A stretch of DNA of 64,000 nucleotides from NCBI RefSeq assembly GCF_045679555.1, contig NC_092098.1:19357038-19421037 (forward strand), in the 5' to 3' direction. The DNA comes from Salvelinus alpinus. Taxonomy: Eukaryota > Chordata > Actinopteri > Salmoniformes > Salmonidae. The notes beneath the pieces are model-generated. The model saw only the letters and a list, made by a program, of their open reading frames with translations. It had not been told where the DNA came from and ran no database searches. Positions 33,096 through 44,765 of this stretch are shown in pieces (within the stretch, counting starts at the first letter, position 1; each line of letters opens with the position of its first letter). The translations under genes were made by a program, and so were the position numbers.

Positions 33096-34541
33096 CTGAA
33101 CAAAATATAAACGCAATAAGTAAAGTGTTGGTCCCATGTTTCATGAGCTGAAATAAAAGATCCTAGAAATGTTCCATACGCACAAAAAGCGTATTACTCC
33201 TAAAATGTGTTTACATACCTGTTAGTGAGCACTTATCCTTTGCCAAGATAATCCATCCACCTGACAGGTGTGGCATATTAATAAGCCAGTTAAACAGCAT
33301 GTTCATTACACAGGTGCACCTATGGCACTGTGCTGGGGACAATAAAAGGACACTCCAAAATGTGTAGTTTTGCCACATAACACAATGCCACAGATGTCTC
33401 AAGTTTTGAAGGAGTGTGCAATTGGCATGCTGACTGCAGGAATGTCCACCAGAGCTGTTGCCAGATAATTTTATGTTAATTTCTCTACCATAAGTCACCT
33501 CCAACATTGTTTTAGAGAATTTGGCAGTACGTCCAACCAGCCTCACAACCGTAGATCACGTGTAACCACGCCAGCCCAGGACCTCCACATCCGGCTTCTT
33601 CACCTGCGGGATCGTCTGAGACATGTCACGCCAACAAGTGATGAAACTGTGGGTTTACACAACCAAAGAATTTCTGCACAAACTGTCAGAAACCGTCTCA
33701 AGGAAGCTCATCTGCCTCCTCACCAGGGTTTTGACCTGACTGCAGTTCGGCGTCGTAACCGACTTCAGTAGGCAAATGCTCACCTTCGATGGTCACTGGC
33801 ACGCTGGAGAAGTGTGCTCTTCACGGATTAATCACAGTTTCAACTGTACCGGGCAGATGGCAGACAGCGTGTATGGCGTTGTGTGGGCGAGCGGTTTGCT
33901 GATGTCAAGGTTGTGAACAGAGTGCCCCATGGTGGCAGTGAGGTTATGGTATGGGCAGGCATAAGCTACGAACACAACTGCATTTTATCGAGATACCGTG
34001 TCGAGATCCTGAGGCCCATTGTTGTGTCATTCATCTGCCTCCATCACCTCATGTTTCAGCATGATAATGCATGGCCCCATGTCACAAGGATCTGTACACA
34101 ATTAATGGAAGCTGAAAAAGTCCCCGTTTTTCCATGGCCTGCATACTCACCAGACATGTCACCCATTGAGCAGTTTGGGATGCTCTGGATTGATGTGTAC
34201 AACAGCATGTTCCAGTTCCGACCAACATCCGGAAAACTATTGAAGAGGAGTGGGACAACATTCCACAGGCCACAATCAACCGCCTGATCAACTCTATGCG
34301 AAGGAGATGTGTGGCGCGGCATAGTGCAAATGGTGGTCACACCAGATACTGACTGGTTTTCTGATCCACGCCCCTACCTTATTTTTAAAGGTATCTGTGA
34401 CCAACAGATGCATATCTGTATTCCCAGTCATGTGAAATCCATAGATTAGGGCCTAATGAATTCATTTAAATTCACTGATTTCTTTATATGAACTGTAACT
34501 CAGTAAAATCTTTGAAATTGTTGCATGTTGCATTTATATTT
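33096..34541 (+). mobile_element. Tc1/mariner-type transposon, degenerate
   Basis: Left end 'actgaacaaaatataaacgc'; the right part 'cagtaaaatctttgaaattg' 'ttgcatgttgcatttatatt' is its inverted counterpart, cut short where LINE sequence begins. Plus-strand transposase remnants: 33883-34287 contains VMVWAGISYEH, FQHDNAWPHVTR and YSPDMSPIEQFGMLW (second Asp and Glu). Upstream parts are in other frames with a stop in the HTH region ('cgacttcagtaggcaaat'). Confidence 0.75.
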
Positions 34542-35829
34542 GGGGGGGGCTGTGTCCATGGGGGGAAGTAGTGGGGGGAGTAGCGGAGGGAATGTACATA
34601 GGGGGAGTAGCAGGGGGTAGGGGGGAGCAGGTAGCTGACTAGCGGTGGCTATTCAGCAGCCTGATGGTCTGAGGGTAGAAACCTTTGGCCAGTCTTTCAG
34701 TTTTTGCCATGATGCTTATGTAGTGCCCGCATCTGAGTAATTGAAGCAGGGAGCACATGGCATGTCTTGGGTTGGACAGGCCAAATTTCTTCAGCATCCT
34801 GAGGTTGAAGAGTCGCTGTCGTGCCTTCTTCACTACGGCATCCGTGTGAAGATGAGTAGGCCGAGGAATTTGAAGTTATTGACCGTCTCCACGGCGGACC
34901 CATTGATGAGGATGGGGGAGTGTCCAGCCTGGTTCCACAATCAGCTCCTTTGTTTTGCTAACATTGAGGGAGAGGTTGTTTACCTGGCACCACGCCGTCA
35001 GAGTGCCTATCTCCTCCCTGTAGGCTGTCTCGTCGTTGTTGGTGGTCAGGCCTACTACTGTTGTGTCGTCAGCGAACTTGATGACGGAGTTGCGACTGTG
35101 TGAGGCCACTTAGTCATGGGTATACACAGGATACAGGAGGGGACTCTGGACAGACCCTTGTGGGGCCCCGTGTTGAGGATCAGTGTCGAGGAGGTAATGT
35201 TGCCTACCTTCACCACCTGGGGGCGGCCCGTCAGGAAGTCCAGGACCCAGTTGCAAAAGGGAAGAGTTCAGAACCAGGGCTGTGAGCTTTGTAATGAGCT
35301 TATAGGGCACTATGGTATTGAAGGCTGAGCTGTAGTCAATGAACAGCATCCTAACATATGCATTCCTTTTGTCCAGGTGGGTGAGGTCAGTGTGCATTGC
35401 AATGGCGATTGCGTAGTTCGTGGATCTGTCAGGGCGGTAGGCAAATTGGAGGGTCGAGTGTGTCAGGGAGGGAGGAGGTGATATGGTCTTTGATTAGCCT
35501 CTCGAAGCACTTCATGATGACGGAAGTGAGTGCTACTGGTCGGTAGTCATTCAGTTCAGTTACTTTCCTTTTCTTGGACACAGGGATGATAGTGGACATC
35601 TTGAAGCAGGTGTGTATAGAGGCCTGAGCTAGGGAGATATTGAAAATGTCAGAGAACACAACAGCCAGCTGGTCTGCACATGCTCTGAAGGCATGGCTAG
35701 AGATGTCATCTGGGCCGGCAGCCTTGCGAGGGTTACAGGTTTGAATGACTTACAGTCCTCAGCGGAGACTGTGAGTGTGTAGCCCACGTTGTCATCAGGG
35801 GCTCTCCTCGGCAACTCAGGGTCATTGTG

Positions 35830-35911
35830 CCCTAACCCAAACCCTAACCCTAACCCTAACCCTAACGCTAACCCTAACCCTAACCCTAACCCTAACCCTA
35901 ACCCTAACCCT
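35830..35911. repeat. Interstitial telomere-type array (CCCTAA)n
   Basis: About thirteen CCCTAA units on the plus strand (TTAGGG on the minus strand), with one 'cccaaa' and one 'cgctaa' variant. It lies inside the decayed reverse-transcriptase region of the LINE, between 'cagggtcattgtg' and 'ctcatctggtagggtggc'. Confidence 0.95.
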
Positions 35912-36019
35912 CATCTGGTAGGGTGGCATTGTTGACAGTGATGTCGCTGGCTTTCTTTTTGTAATCCATGATCGTTAGGAGCCCCTGGCACATTCGCCTT
36001 GTGTCCTACCCGCTGAATT

Positions 36020-36595
36020 GCTCCTCCACTTTGTCTCTGTACTTATGTTTTGTCCATTTTTGCCTAAAATGGCATACCCAAACTGCCTGTAGCGCAAGAC
36101 CTGAAGCAAGGATATGCATATTCTTGATACCATATGAAAGGAAACACTTTGAAATTTGTGGAAATGTGAAATTAATGTAGGAGAATACAACACGTTAGAT
36201 CTGCTAAAAGATAATAACTTTTTTTAATAATCTTTGGCCACTAGATGGCAGCAGTGTACGTGCAAAGTTTTAGACTGATTCAATGAACCGTTGTATTTCT
36301 GTTCAAAATGTTGACCAAATGCCCAAATGTGCCTAATTGGTTTATTAATACATTTTCAAGTTCATAACTGTGCACTGTCCTCAAACAATAGCATGGTATT
36401 ATTTCACTGTAATAGCTATTGTAAATTGGACAGTGCAGTTAGATTAACAATAATTTAAGCTTTCTGCCCATATCAGATATGTCTATGTCCTGGGAAAAGT
36501 TCTTGTTACTTACAACCTCATGCTAATAACATTAGCCTACGTTAGCTCAACCGTCCCGCGTAGTGGACACTGATCCTGTAGAGGTTAACAAAACT
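36020..36595. repeat. Dispersed repeat inserted in the LINE
   Basis: AT-rich block with 'acctgaagcaaggatatgca' and 'tggccactagatggcagcag', ending near 'gatcctgtagaggttaac'. It has no LINE coding character, and LINE-like sequence resumes past 36600. The family is not identified and the ends are approximate. Confidence 0.4.
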
Positions 36596-38159
36596 ATTGT
36601 CCTCGGTCTCCTTGCCCTGTTTATAAGTAGCATCTCTCTCTTTCAGTTTCCTACAAGGCTGCTATTAATCCACGGTTTTTGATTCGGGTACGTTTTGAAA
36701 GATACTTTCGGTATCAAGTCATATGCGTTTTTTTAATGAATCCGATGACTGAGTCGACGTATTCATTGACATTTTCTCTAGAGGCAACCCGGAACATATT
36801 CCAGTCCATGTGATCAAAAGAGAATTAGAGTATGAATTCTGATTGGTCAGACCAATACTGTATAGACCTGATCACCAGAACTTCCCACCTGAGTCTTTGT
36901 TTGTAGGCAGGGAGAAGCAAGATGGAGTCATGGTCGGATTTTCTGAAAGGAGGACGGGAGAGGGCCTTATACCTGTGTCGAAAAGGCATGTAGCAGTGGT
37001 CAAGAAAATAATTTTGATGTGTTGGCAATATTTTTGGAGCACGGTTCTCAAATTACTTTTGTTGAAGTCCCCCGCAACAATGAATGCTGCCTCCGGGAAT
37101 ACAGTCTCCAGTTTGTTCAGGGTCCAATGAAGATCTTTGAGAGCCTTTGTGGTGTCGGTTTGGGGCAGGATGTACACAGCCATGGCGATAATCCCGGTGA
37201 ACTTTCTCGGAAGGTAAAAAGGACAACATTTTATGACCAAGTATTCCAAGTCGGCAGAGCAGAAACTGGCAAGTTACTGTATGTTTCTCCTGTCACACCA
37301 TGTGTTGTTGGTCATGAAGCAAAGCCCCCCACCCTTGCTCTTGCCAGAAAGAGCCCACTTCCTATCCGCTTGAAAATCTGTAAAACCCGCTGGTTGTATA
37401 AAATCCATCTGGATGTCGGAGGAATGCCAAGTCTCAGAAGAACAGAGAATGTTGCAGGATCTACTGTCCCTCTGGAAGGAGATTCTCGCTCTGAGTTCCT
37501 CAAGTTTGTTGATTAATGATTGAACATTGGCGAGTAGTATACTCGGTAGTGGAGAATGGGTCGCCCCGGCATCTTAATCTCACTAAGACCCCGCCACATC
37601 TGCTTCTCCATCTGCGTCTTTGCTTCCTACTCTCCGGTAGGACTCCTAAGCAGCTCGGCTCCTTGTCGAAGAAGCTAGCCCATTGTTCTGCTGTCTCAGG
37701 GAATTCGGGGAGGTCGGGTGGACGGTGAGTACCCAGCGATTTGTATTCCAAAAGTTCTACTCGGGTGTGTGTAGTAATGCACAAAACAAACTGATTAAGA
37801 AAATTTGAGAAAAACACTAGAAAAAACACTAGAAAAAATAGAAACCTGCAATGTTTTATCGGAGCTCAAGGTGAGGTCCCTCTGTCGGCGCCATCTTAAC
37901 TCATAGATCTGTTCCCATTCTTAAGTTTCGTTTTTGCATCTTTTGTACATCAGCTTCAAAATGTTGAAAATATTATATTTGTGGTTATTGAAAATATATT
38001 TCACAGCTGTTTAGATGGTACAATGATTCTCTACATTATACTTGCTTGTTTTGTCACATAAACTGAAATTAGGCAAACTATTAGAATTTTAGCAATCAGG
38101 AAACGGTGGAGACATTTCTGCATATTGCATCTTTAAACACTTTTATATATAAGCACCAT

Positions 38160-38720
38160 TGTTATGCTGGTGAAGGAGGACCCAAAAGCGACTTAATAGA
38201 AACAGAGTCTTTATTCCAGTCTTAAACAAAACACGATACTCCTGGATATTATCTTAGGTAAATCCAAAACAGGAAAACTGAAATCCTCTCGTCAGTAGAG
38301 AGGAACGACTGGAGACGCGACCACAGACTGCAGGTCGCTTCGGGAAGGCACAGGCCGTAGCTGACATAGACACCTGCTCACACGCAGCATCTGAAGAAGG
38401 CAAAAACACGACAGGGCGGAACAAGGACACAGAACAGCAAACATCAAACAAGGATCCGACAAGGACAGAAGCGGAAAACAGAGGGAGAAATAGGGACTCT
38501 AATCAGAGGGCAAAATAGGGGACAGGTGTGAAAGAGTAAATGAGGTAGTTAGGAGAATGAGGAACAGCTGGGAGCAGGAACGGAACGATAGAGAGAGAGA
38601 GAGCGAAAGAGGGAGAGAGAGGGATAGAAAGAGGGAAAGAACCTAATAAGACCAGCAGAGGGAAACGAATAGAAGGGAAGCACAGGGACAAGACATGATA
38701 ATCAATGACAAAACATGACA
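38160..38720 (-). repeat. LTR (3' LTR of the gypsy element)
   Basis: 561 bp, starting TGTTATGC and ending ACATGACA on the plus strand. 'gagtctttattccag' near 38204 gives AATAAA on the minus strand, as expected for a polyadenylation signal. A purine-rich tract (gagagagagagagcgaaaga) lies at about 38589-38640. Confidence 0.95.
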
Positions 38721-38732
38721 GTACCCCCCCAC

Positions 38733-41591
38733 TCACCGAGCGCCTCCTGGCGCACTCGAGGAGGAACCCTGGCGGCAACGGAGGAAATCATCAATCAACG
38801 AACGGTCCAGCACGTCCCGAGATGGAACCCAACTCCTCTCCTCAGGACCGTAACCCTCCCAATCCACTAAGTACTGGTGACCACGTCCCCGAGAACGCAT
38901 GTCCATGATCTTCCGTACCTTGTAAATAGGTGCGCCCTCGACAAGGACGGGGGGGGGGGAGGGAAGACGAACGGGGGCGCGAAGAAAAGGCTTGACACAG
39001 GAGACATGGAAGACAGGGTGGACGCGACGAAGATGTCGCGGAAGAAGCAGTCGCACAGCGACAGGATTGACGACCTGAGAGACACGGAACGGACCAATGA
39101 ACCGCGGAGTCAACTTGCGAGAAGCTGTCGTAAGGGGAAGGTTACGAGTGGAAAGCCACACTCTCTGACCGCGACAATACCTAGGACTCTTAATCCTACG
39201 TTTATTGGCGGCTCTCCCAGTCTTCCCCGCAGACGAAGGCAGACCGGTAATAAAGTCTAAGGCGATGTGAGACCATGGTCGAGAAGGAATGGGAAGCGGT
39301 CTGAGACGACCGGCAGGAGGAGAGTTACCTGACTTAGTCTGCGCGCAGTCCGAACAAGCAGCCACGAAACGGCGCGTGTCACGCTCCTGAGTAGGCCACC
39401 AAAACCGCTGGCGAATAGAAGCAAGCGTACCCCGAACGCCGGGGTGGCCAGCTAACTTGGCAGAGTGAGCCCACTGAAGAACAGCCAGACGAGTAGAGAC
39501 AGGAACGAAAAGAAGGTTACTAGGACAAGCGCGCGGCGACGCAGTGTGAGTGAGAGCTTGCTTTACCTGTCTCTCAATTCCCCATACAGTCAACCCGACA
39601 ACACGCCCTTCAGGGAGAATCCCCTCGGGGTCGGTAGAAGCCACAGAAGAACTAAAGAGACGGGATAAGGCATCAGGCTTGGTGTTCTTATTTCCCGGGC
39701 GATAAGAAATCACGAACTCGAAACGAGTGAAAAACAACGCCCAACGAGCTTGACGTGCATTAAGTCGTTTGGCAGAACGGATGTACTCAAGGTTCTTATG
39801 GTCAGTCCAAACGACAAAAGGAACGGTCGCCCCCTCCAACCACTGTCGCCATTCGCCTAGGGCTAAGCGGATGGCGAGCAGTTCGCGGTTACCCACATCA
39901 TAGTTGCGTTCCGATGGCGACAAGCGATGAGAAAAATAAGCGCAAGGATGGACCTTATCGTCTGAATGGAAGCGCTGGGACAGAATGGCTCCCACGCCCA
40001 CCTCTGAAGCGTCAACCTCGACAATGAATTGTTTAGTGACGTCAGGAGTAACAAGGATAGGAGCGGATGTAAATCGCTTCTTGAGGAGATCAAAAGCTCC
40101 CTGGGCGGAACCGGACCACTTAAAGCACGTCTTGACAGAAGTAAGAGCTGTGAGAGGAGCAGCCGCTTGACCGAAATTACGAATGAAACGCCGATAGAAA
40201 TTAGCGAAACCGAGAAAGCGCTGCAACTCGACACGTGACTTAGGGACGGGCCAATCGCTGACAGCCTGGACCTTAGCGGGATCCATCTGAATGCCTTCAG
40301 CGGAAATAACAGAACCGAGAAATGTGACAGAGGAGACATGAAAGGCGCACTTCTCAGCCTTCACGTAGAGACAATTCTCTAAAAGGCGCTGGAGTACACG
40401 TCGAACGTGCTGAACATGAATCTCGAGTGACGGTGAAAAAATCAGGATATCGTCAAGGTAAACGAAAACAAAGATGTTCAGCATGTCTCTCAGTACATCA
40501 TTAACTAATGCCTGAAAGACAGCTGGAGCATTAGCGAGACCGAACGGCAGAACCCGGTATTCAAAATGCCCTAACGGAGTGTTAAACGCCGTTTTCCACT
40601 CGTCCCCCTCTCTGATGCGCACGAGATGGTAAGCGTTACGAAGGTCCAACTTAGTAAAGAACCTGGCTCCCTGCAGAATCTCGAAGGCTGACGACATAAG
40701 GGGAAGCGGATAACGATTCTTAACCGTTATGTCATTCAGCCCTCGATAATCCACGCAGGGGCGCAGAGTACCGTCCTTCTTTTTAACAAAAAAAAACCCC
40801 GCTCCGGCGGGAGAGGAAGAAGGCACCACGGTACCCGCGTCGAGAGAAACAGACAGATAATCCTCGAGAGCCTTACGTTCGGGAGCCGACAGAGAGTATA
40901 GTCTACCCCGAGGGGGAGTGGTCCCCGGAAGGAGATCAATACAACAATCATACGACCGGTGAGGAGGAAGGGAGTTGGCTCTGGACCGACTGAAGACCGT
41001 GCGCAGATCATGATACTCCTCCGGCACTCCTGTCAAATCACCAGGTTCCTCCTGAGAAGAGGGGACAGAAGAAACAGGAGGGATAGCAGACATTAAACAC
41101 TTCACATGACAAGAAACGTTCCAGGATAGGATAGAATTACTAGACCAATTAATAGAAGGATTATGACATACTAGCCAGGGATGACCCAAAACAACAGGTG
41201 TAAAAGGTGAACGAAAAATCAAAAAGGAAATAGTCTCACTGTGGTTACCAGATACTGTGAGGGTTAAAGGTAGTGTCTCACATCTGATACTGGGGAGAAG
41301 ACTACCATCTAAGGCGAACATGGGCGTGGGCTTCCCTAACTGTCTGAGAGGAATGTCATGTTTCCGAGCCCATGCTTCGTCCATAAAACAACCCTCAGCC
41401 CCAGAGTCTATCAAGGCACTGCAGGAAGCAGCCGAACCAGACCAGCGTAGATGGACCGACAAGGTAGTACAGGATCTTGATGGAGAGACCTGAGTAGTAG
41501 CGCTCACCAGTAGCCCTCCGCTTACTGATGAGCTCTGGCTTTTACTGGACATGAAATGACAAAATGTCCAGCAGAACCGCAATAGAGGCAA
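38733..41591 (-). CDS. pol: Pol polyprotein with internal deletion of the integrase core
   Basis: 952 residues as an open frame; translation probably enters by frameshift from gag, so the first Met is not a true start. Protease motif LIDSGAEG (60-67); reverse transcriptase with [11 protein letters not shown] (276-286) and VYLDDIL (377-383); RNase H with [12 protein letters not shown] (526-537), E570 and D597; integrase HHCC finger with H709, H716, C746, C749; first integrase Asp in LDFITGLP (778-785). Directly after that, at about residue 787, the sequence jumps to [10 protein letters not shown], the region downstream of the core, so the other two catalytic residues are missing without loss of frame. 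The C-terminus has a chromodomain (about 888-936: [28 protein letters not shown]). The rest shows no lesions. Confidence 0.93.
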   Translation of the reverse strand: MPLLRFCWTFCHFMSSKSQSSSVSGGLLVSATTQVSPSRSCTTLSVHLRWSGSAASCSALIDSGAEGCFMDEAWARKHDIPLRQLGKPTPMFALDGSLLPSIRCETLPLTLTVSGNHSETISFLIFRSPFTPVVLGHPWLVCHNPSINWSSNSILSWNVSCHVKCLMSAIPPVSSVPSSQEEPGDLTGVPEEYHDLRTVFSRSRANSLPPHRSYDCCIDLLPGTTPPRGRLYSLSAPERKALEDYLSVSLDAGTVVPSSSPAGAGFFFVKKKDGTLRPCVDYRGLNDITVKNRYPLPLMSSAFEILQGARFFTKLDLRNAYHLVRIREGDEWKTAFNTPLGHFEYRVLPFGLANAPAVFQALVNDVLRDMLNIFVFVYLDDILIFSPSLEIHVQHVRRVLQRLLENCLYVKAEKCAFHVSSVTFLGSVISAEGIQMDPAKVQAVSDWPVPKSRVELQRFLGFANFYRRFIRNFGQAAAPLTALTSVKTCFKWSGSAQGAFDLLKKRFTSAPILVTPDVTKQFIVEVDASEVGVGAILSQRFHSDDKVHPCAYFSHRLSPSERNYDVGNRELLAIRLALGEWRQWLEGATVPFVVWTDHKNLEYIRSAKRLNARQARWALFFTRFEFVISYRPGNKNTKPDALSRLFSSSVASTDPEGILPEGRVVGLTVWGIERQVKQALTHTASPRACPSNLLFVPVSTRLAVLQWAHSAKLAGHPGVRGTLASIRQRFWWPTQERDTRRFVAACSDCAQTKSGNSPPAGRLRPLPIPSRPWSHIALDFITGLPSSAGKTGRAANKRRIKSPRYCRGQRVWLSTRNLPLTTASRKLTPRFIGPFRVSQVVNPVAVRLLLPRHLRRVHPVFHVSCVKPFLRAPVRLPSPPPVLVEGAPIYKVRKIMDMRSRGRGHQYLVDWEGYGPEERSWVPSRDVLDRSLIDDFLRCRQGSSSSAPGGAR

Positions 41592-42442
41592 AGGCGGTTG
41601 GTGATTCTCCGTTCCCTCTCCTTAGTCGAGATGCGAATACCTCCCAGCTGCATGGGCTCAGTCTCTGAGCCGGTGGGAGGAGATGGTTGAGATGCGGAGA
41701 GGGGGAACACCGTTAACGCGAGCTCTCTTCCACGAGCTCGGTGACGAAGATCTACCCGTCGTTCTATGCGGATGGCGAGTGCAATCAAAGAGTCCACGCT
41801 GGAAGGAACCTCCCGGGAGAGAATCTCATCTTTAACCTCAGCGTGGAGTCCCTCCAGAAAACGAGCGAGCAACGCCGGCTCGTTCCAGTCACTGGAGGCA
41901 GCAAGAGTGCGAAACTCTATAGAGTAATCCGTTATGGATCGATCACCTTGACATAGGGAAGCCAGGACCCTGGAAGCCTCCTTCCCAAAAACTGAACGAT
42001 CAAAAACCCGTATCATCTCCTCTTTAAAGTTCAGATAATCGTTAGTACACTCAGCCCTTGCCTCCCAGATAGCTGTGCCCCACTCCCGAGCCCGACCAGT
42101 AAGGAGTGATATGACGTAGGCGATCCGAGCTCTCTCTCTTGAGTATGTGTTGGGCTGGAGAGAGAACACAATATCACACTGGGTGAGAAAGGAGCGGCAC
42201 TCAGTGGGCTGCCCAGAGTAACATGGTGGGTTATTAACCCTAGGTTCCGGAGACTCGGAAGGCCAGGAAGTAGCTGGTGGCACGAGACGAAGACTCTGAA
42301 ACTGTCCTGAGAGGTCGGAGACCTGAGCGGCCAGGGTCTCAACGGCATGACGAGCAGCAGACAATTCCTGCTCGTGTCTGCCGAGCATTGCTCCCTGGAT
42401 CTTGACGGCAGTGTAGCGAGAATCCGTAGTCGCTGGGTCCAT
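41522..42442 (-). CDS. gag: Gag polyprotein of the gypsy element
   Basis: 306 residues from the ATG at 42442, the first start after the LTR; a longer open frame reaching 42529 begins inside the LTR and is not used here. The central part ([20 protein letters not shown] onward) resembles the retrotransposon Gag/capsid domain, and the C-terminus carries one zinc knuckle, [14 protein letters not shown] (C-X2-C-X4-H-X4-C), for RNA packaging. It forms the virus-like particle. Pol lies in the -1 frame and overlaps by about 70 bases, which suggests frameshifting; no textbook slippery heptamer is obvious. Confidence 0.9.
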   Translation of the reverse strand: MDPATTDSRYTAVKIQGAMLGRHEQELSAARHAVETLAAQVSDLSGQFQSLRLVPPATSWPSESPEPRVNNPPCYSGQPTECRSFLTQCDIVFSLQPNTYSRERARIAYVISLLTGRAREWGTAIWEARAECTNDYLNFKEEMIRVFDRSVFGKEASRVLASLCQGDRSITDYSIEFRTLAASSDWNEPALLARFLEGLHAEVKDEILSREVPSSVDSLIALAIRIERRVDLRHRARGRELALTVFPLSASQPSPPTGSETEPMQLGGIRISTKERERRITNRLCLYCGSAGHFVISCPVKARAHQ

Positions 42443-42459
42443 TCTTGGTCGGATCCTTC

Positions 42460-43020
42460 TGTTATGCTGGTGAAGGAGGACCCAAAAGCGACTTAATAGA
42501 AACAGAGTCTTTATTCCAGTCTTAAACAAAACACGATACTCCTGGATATTATCTTAGGTAAATCCAAAACAGGAAAACTGAAATCCTCTCGTCAGTAGAG
42601 AGGAACGACTGGAGACGCGACCACAGACTGCAGGTCGCTTCGGGAAGGCACAGGCCGTAGCTGACATAGACACCTGCTCACACGCAGCATCTGAAGAAGG
42701 CAAAAACACGACAGGGCGGAACAAGGACACAGAACAGCAAACATCAAACAAGGATCCGACAAGGACAGAAGCGGAAAACAGAGGGAGAAATAGGGACTCT
42801 AATCAGAGGGCAAAATAGGGGACAGGTGTGAAAGAGTAAATGAGGTAGTTAGGAGAATGAGGAACAGCTGGGAGCAGGAACGGAACGATAGAGAGAGAGA
42901 GAGCGAAAGAGGGAGAGAGAGGGATAGAAAGAGGGAAAGAACCTAATAAGACCAGCAGAGGGAAACGAATAGAAGGGAAGCACAGGGACAAGACATGATA
43001 ATCAATGACAAAACATGACA
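42460..43020 (-). repeat. LTR (5' LTR of the gypsy element)
   Basis: Copy of 38160-38720; reading the two side by side at an offset of 4300 bp I find no difference. It holds the promoter for the minus-strand gag-pol transcript. Confidence 0.95.
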
Positions 43021-43368
43021 ACCATGGCATGAGATTGAGGATCCATCTTGAATCAGGCATATATCTTAGTTTACATGAATGAAATCCAATATGCATTCAT
43101 ATCTATTCCTGTACTGCATGGAGAGTTGGCACTGAATGCATAATTGACACAGCAAAAGTACCTGAGATCAGTATTCTCTAGCAATACAGCTCCGATTCAT
43201 TGTATTTTATGAGCATGCATCCAATAGCTTATGTGATGAAAAAAAAAGGAAATTACATTGAAATTTTGGTCATTTAGCAGAGACTCTTATCTAGAGCAAC
43301 TTACTAGTGAGTGTGATATTGGTGATATGGATTTATCATTGTTATATTATCATTATTCATTTCGACAG

Positions 43369-44765
43369 CTAATCAAATCAAACTTTATTTGCCACATGCG
43401 CCGAATACAACAAGTGTAGACTTCACCGTGAAATGCTTACTTACAAGCCCTTAACCAACAGTGCAGTTCAAGAAGAAGAAAATATTTACCAAGTAGGCTA
43501 AAATAAAAAGAAATAATAAAAAGCAACACAATAAGAATAACAATAATGAGGCTATATACAGGGGGCACCGGTACCGAGTCAGTGTGCAGGGGTACAGGCT
43601 AGTTGAGGTAATCTGTACATGTAGGTGGGAGCGAAGTGACTATGCATAGGTAACAAACAAACAGCGAGTAGCAGCAGTGTACAAGGGGGGTCAATGTAAA
43701 TTGTCCGGTGGCGATTTTTATGAATTGTCCAGCAATATAATGGATTGGGGGTAGAAGCTGTTGAGGAGCCTTTTGGTCCTAGACTTGGCGCTCCGGTACC
43801 CCTTGCCGTGTGGTAGCAGAGAAAAAAGTCTATAACTTGGGTGACTGGAGTCTGACAATTTTATAGACTTTCCTCTGACACCGCCTATTATATAGGTCCT
43901 GGATGGCAGGAAGCTTGGCCCCAGTGATGTACTAGGCCATTCGCACTACCCTATGTAGCGCCTTACGGTCAGATGCCGAGCAGTTTCCATACCAGGCGGT
44001 GATGCAACTGGTCAGGATGCTCTCGATGGTGCAGCTGTAGAACCTTTTGAGGATCTGGGGACCCAAATCTTTTCAGTATCCTGAGGGGAAAAGGTTTTGT
44101 CATGCCCTCTTCACGACTGTCTTGGTAAGTTTGGGCCATGATAGTTTGTTGGTGATGGACACCAAGGAACTTGAAACTCTCGACCCGCTCCACTACAGCC
44201 CCGCCAATGTTAATGGGGGCCTTTTCGGCCCGCCTTTTCCTGTAGTCCACGATCAGCTCCTTTGTCTTGCTCATATTGAGGGAGAGGTTGTTGTTCTGGC
44301 ACCACGCTGACAATTCTCTGACCTCCCTATAGGCCGTCTCATTATTGTCGGTGATCAGGCCTACCACTGTTGTGTCGTCAGCAAACTTAATGACGGTGTT
44401 CGAGTCGTGTTTGGCCACGCAGCCGTGGGTGAACAGGGAATACAGGAGGGGACTAAGTACACACCCCTGTGGGGCCCCAGTGTTAAGGATCAGCGTGAGA
44501 GACCTGTTGTTGTCTACTCTTACCACCTGGGGGCGGCCTGTCAGGAAGTCCAGGATCCAGTTGCAGAGGGAGGTGTTTAGCTTAGTGATGAGCTTTGTGG
44601 GCACTATGGTGTTGAACGCTGAGCTGTAGTCAATGAACAGCATTCTCACATAGGTGTTCCTTTTGTCCAGGTGAGAAAGGGCAGTGTGGAGTGCGACTGA
44701 GATTGCATCATCTGTGGATCTGCTGGGGTGGTATGCGAATTGGAGTGTGTCTAGCTTATGCTTCC
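43369..44765 (-). mobile_element. 5'-truncated LINE, minus strand
   Basis: The 3' end is at the 'aatcaaatcaaactttattt' side (43370). The minus frame 43969-44787 encodes a reverse-transcriptase C-terminal half: [87 protein letters not shown]. That is the same family as 34542-37898 but much better preserved. The 5' part including the endonuclease is absent, as is common for dead-on-arrival LINE copies. Confidence 0.85.

Larger units (their letters stand above)
34542..37898 (-). mobile_element. Near-full-length but degenerate LINE, minus strand
   Basis: Read in reverse, it starts at about 37898 with 'aagatggcgccgacagaggg', an element-start-like sequence. Endonuclease remnants follow (36872-37249, with IVAGDFNKSNLRTVL), then reverse-transcriptase pieces: 35429-35814 with [18 protein letters not shown] and [20 protein letters not shown], 35110-35397 with [18 protein letters not shown], and 34876-35109 with [17 protein letters not shown], the catalytic YADD-type box as FADD. 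Frames are broken by many indels. Two foreign blocks interrupt it: a telomere-type array (35830-35911) and a dispersed repeat (about 36020-36590). Confidence 0.8.
38160..43020 (-). mobile_element. Gypsy/chromovirus LTR retrotransposon, recent insertion
   Basis: Two 561-bp LTRs (38160-38720 and 42460-43020) bound it; they look identical base for base. The target duplication ACCAT is present at 38155-38159 and 43021-43025. In element orientation (minus) the order is LTR, gag, pol (protease, reverse transcriptase, RNase H, zinc-finger part of integrase, chromodomain), a G-rich polypurine tract at about 38721-38733, LTR. A primer-binding site beginning TGG is not obvious after the 5' LTR. Internal coding frames are open throughout, but pol lacks most of the integrase core. 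Confidence 0.95.

Noticed and set aside
35830-35911. True chromosome end
   Set aside because: Array is under 100 bp and flanked by ordinary sequence on both sides, so it is interstitial.
38254-38451. Small frame duplicated at 42554-42751
   Set aside because: Lies in the two LTRs; identical by duplication, not a gene pair.
42443-42529. N-terminal extension of gag
   Set aside because: The first part of the longer frame lies in the LTR; the ATG at 42442 just after the LTR is the better start.
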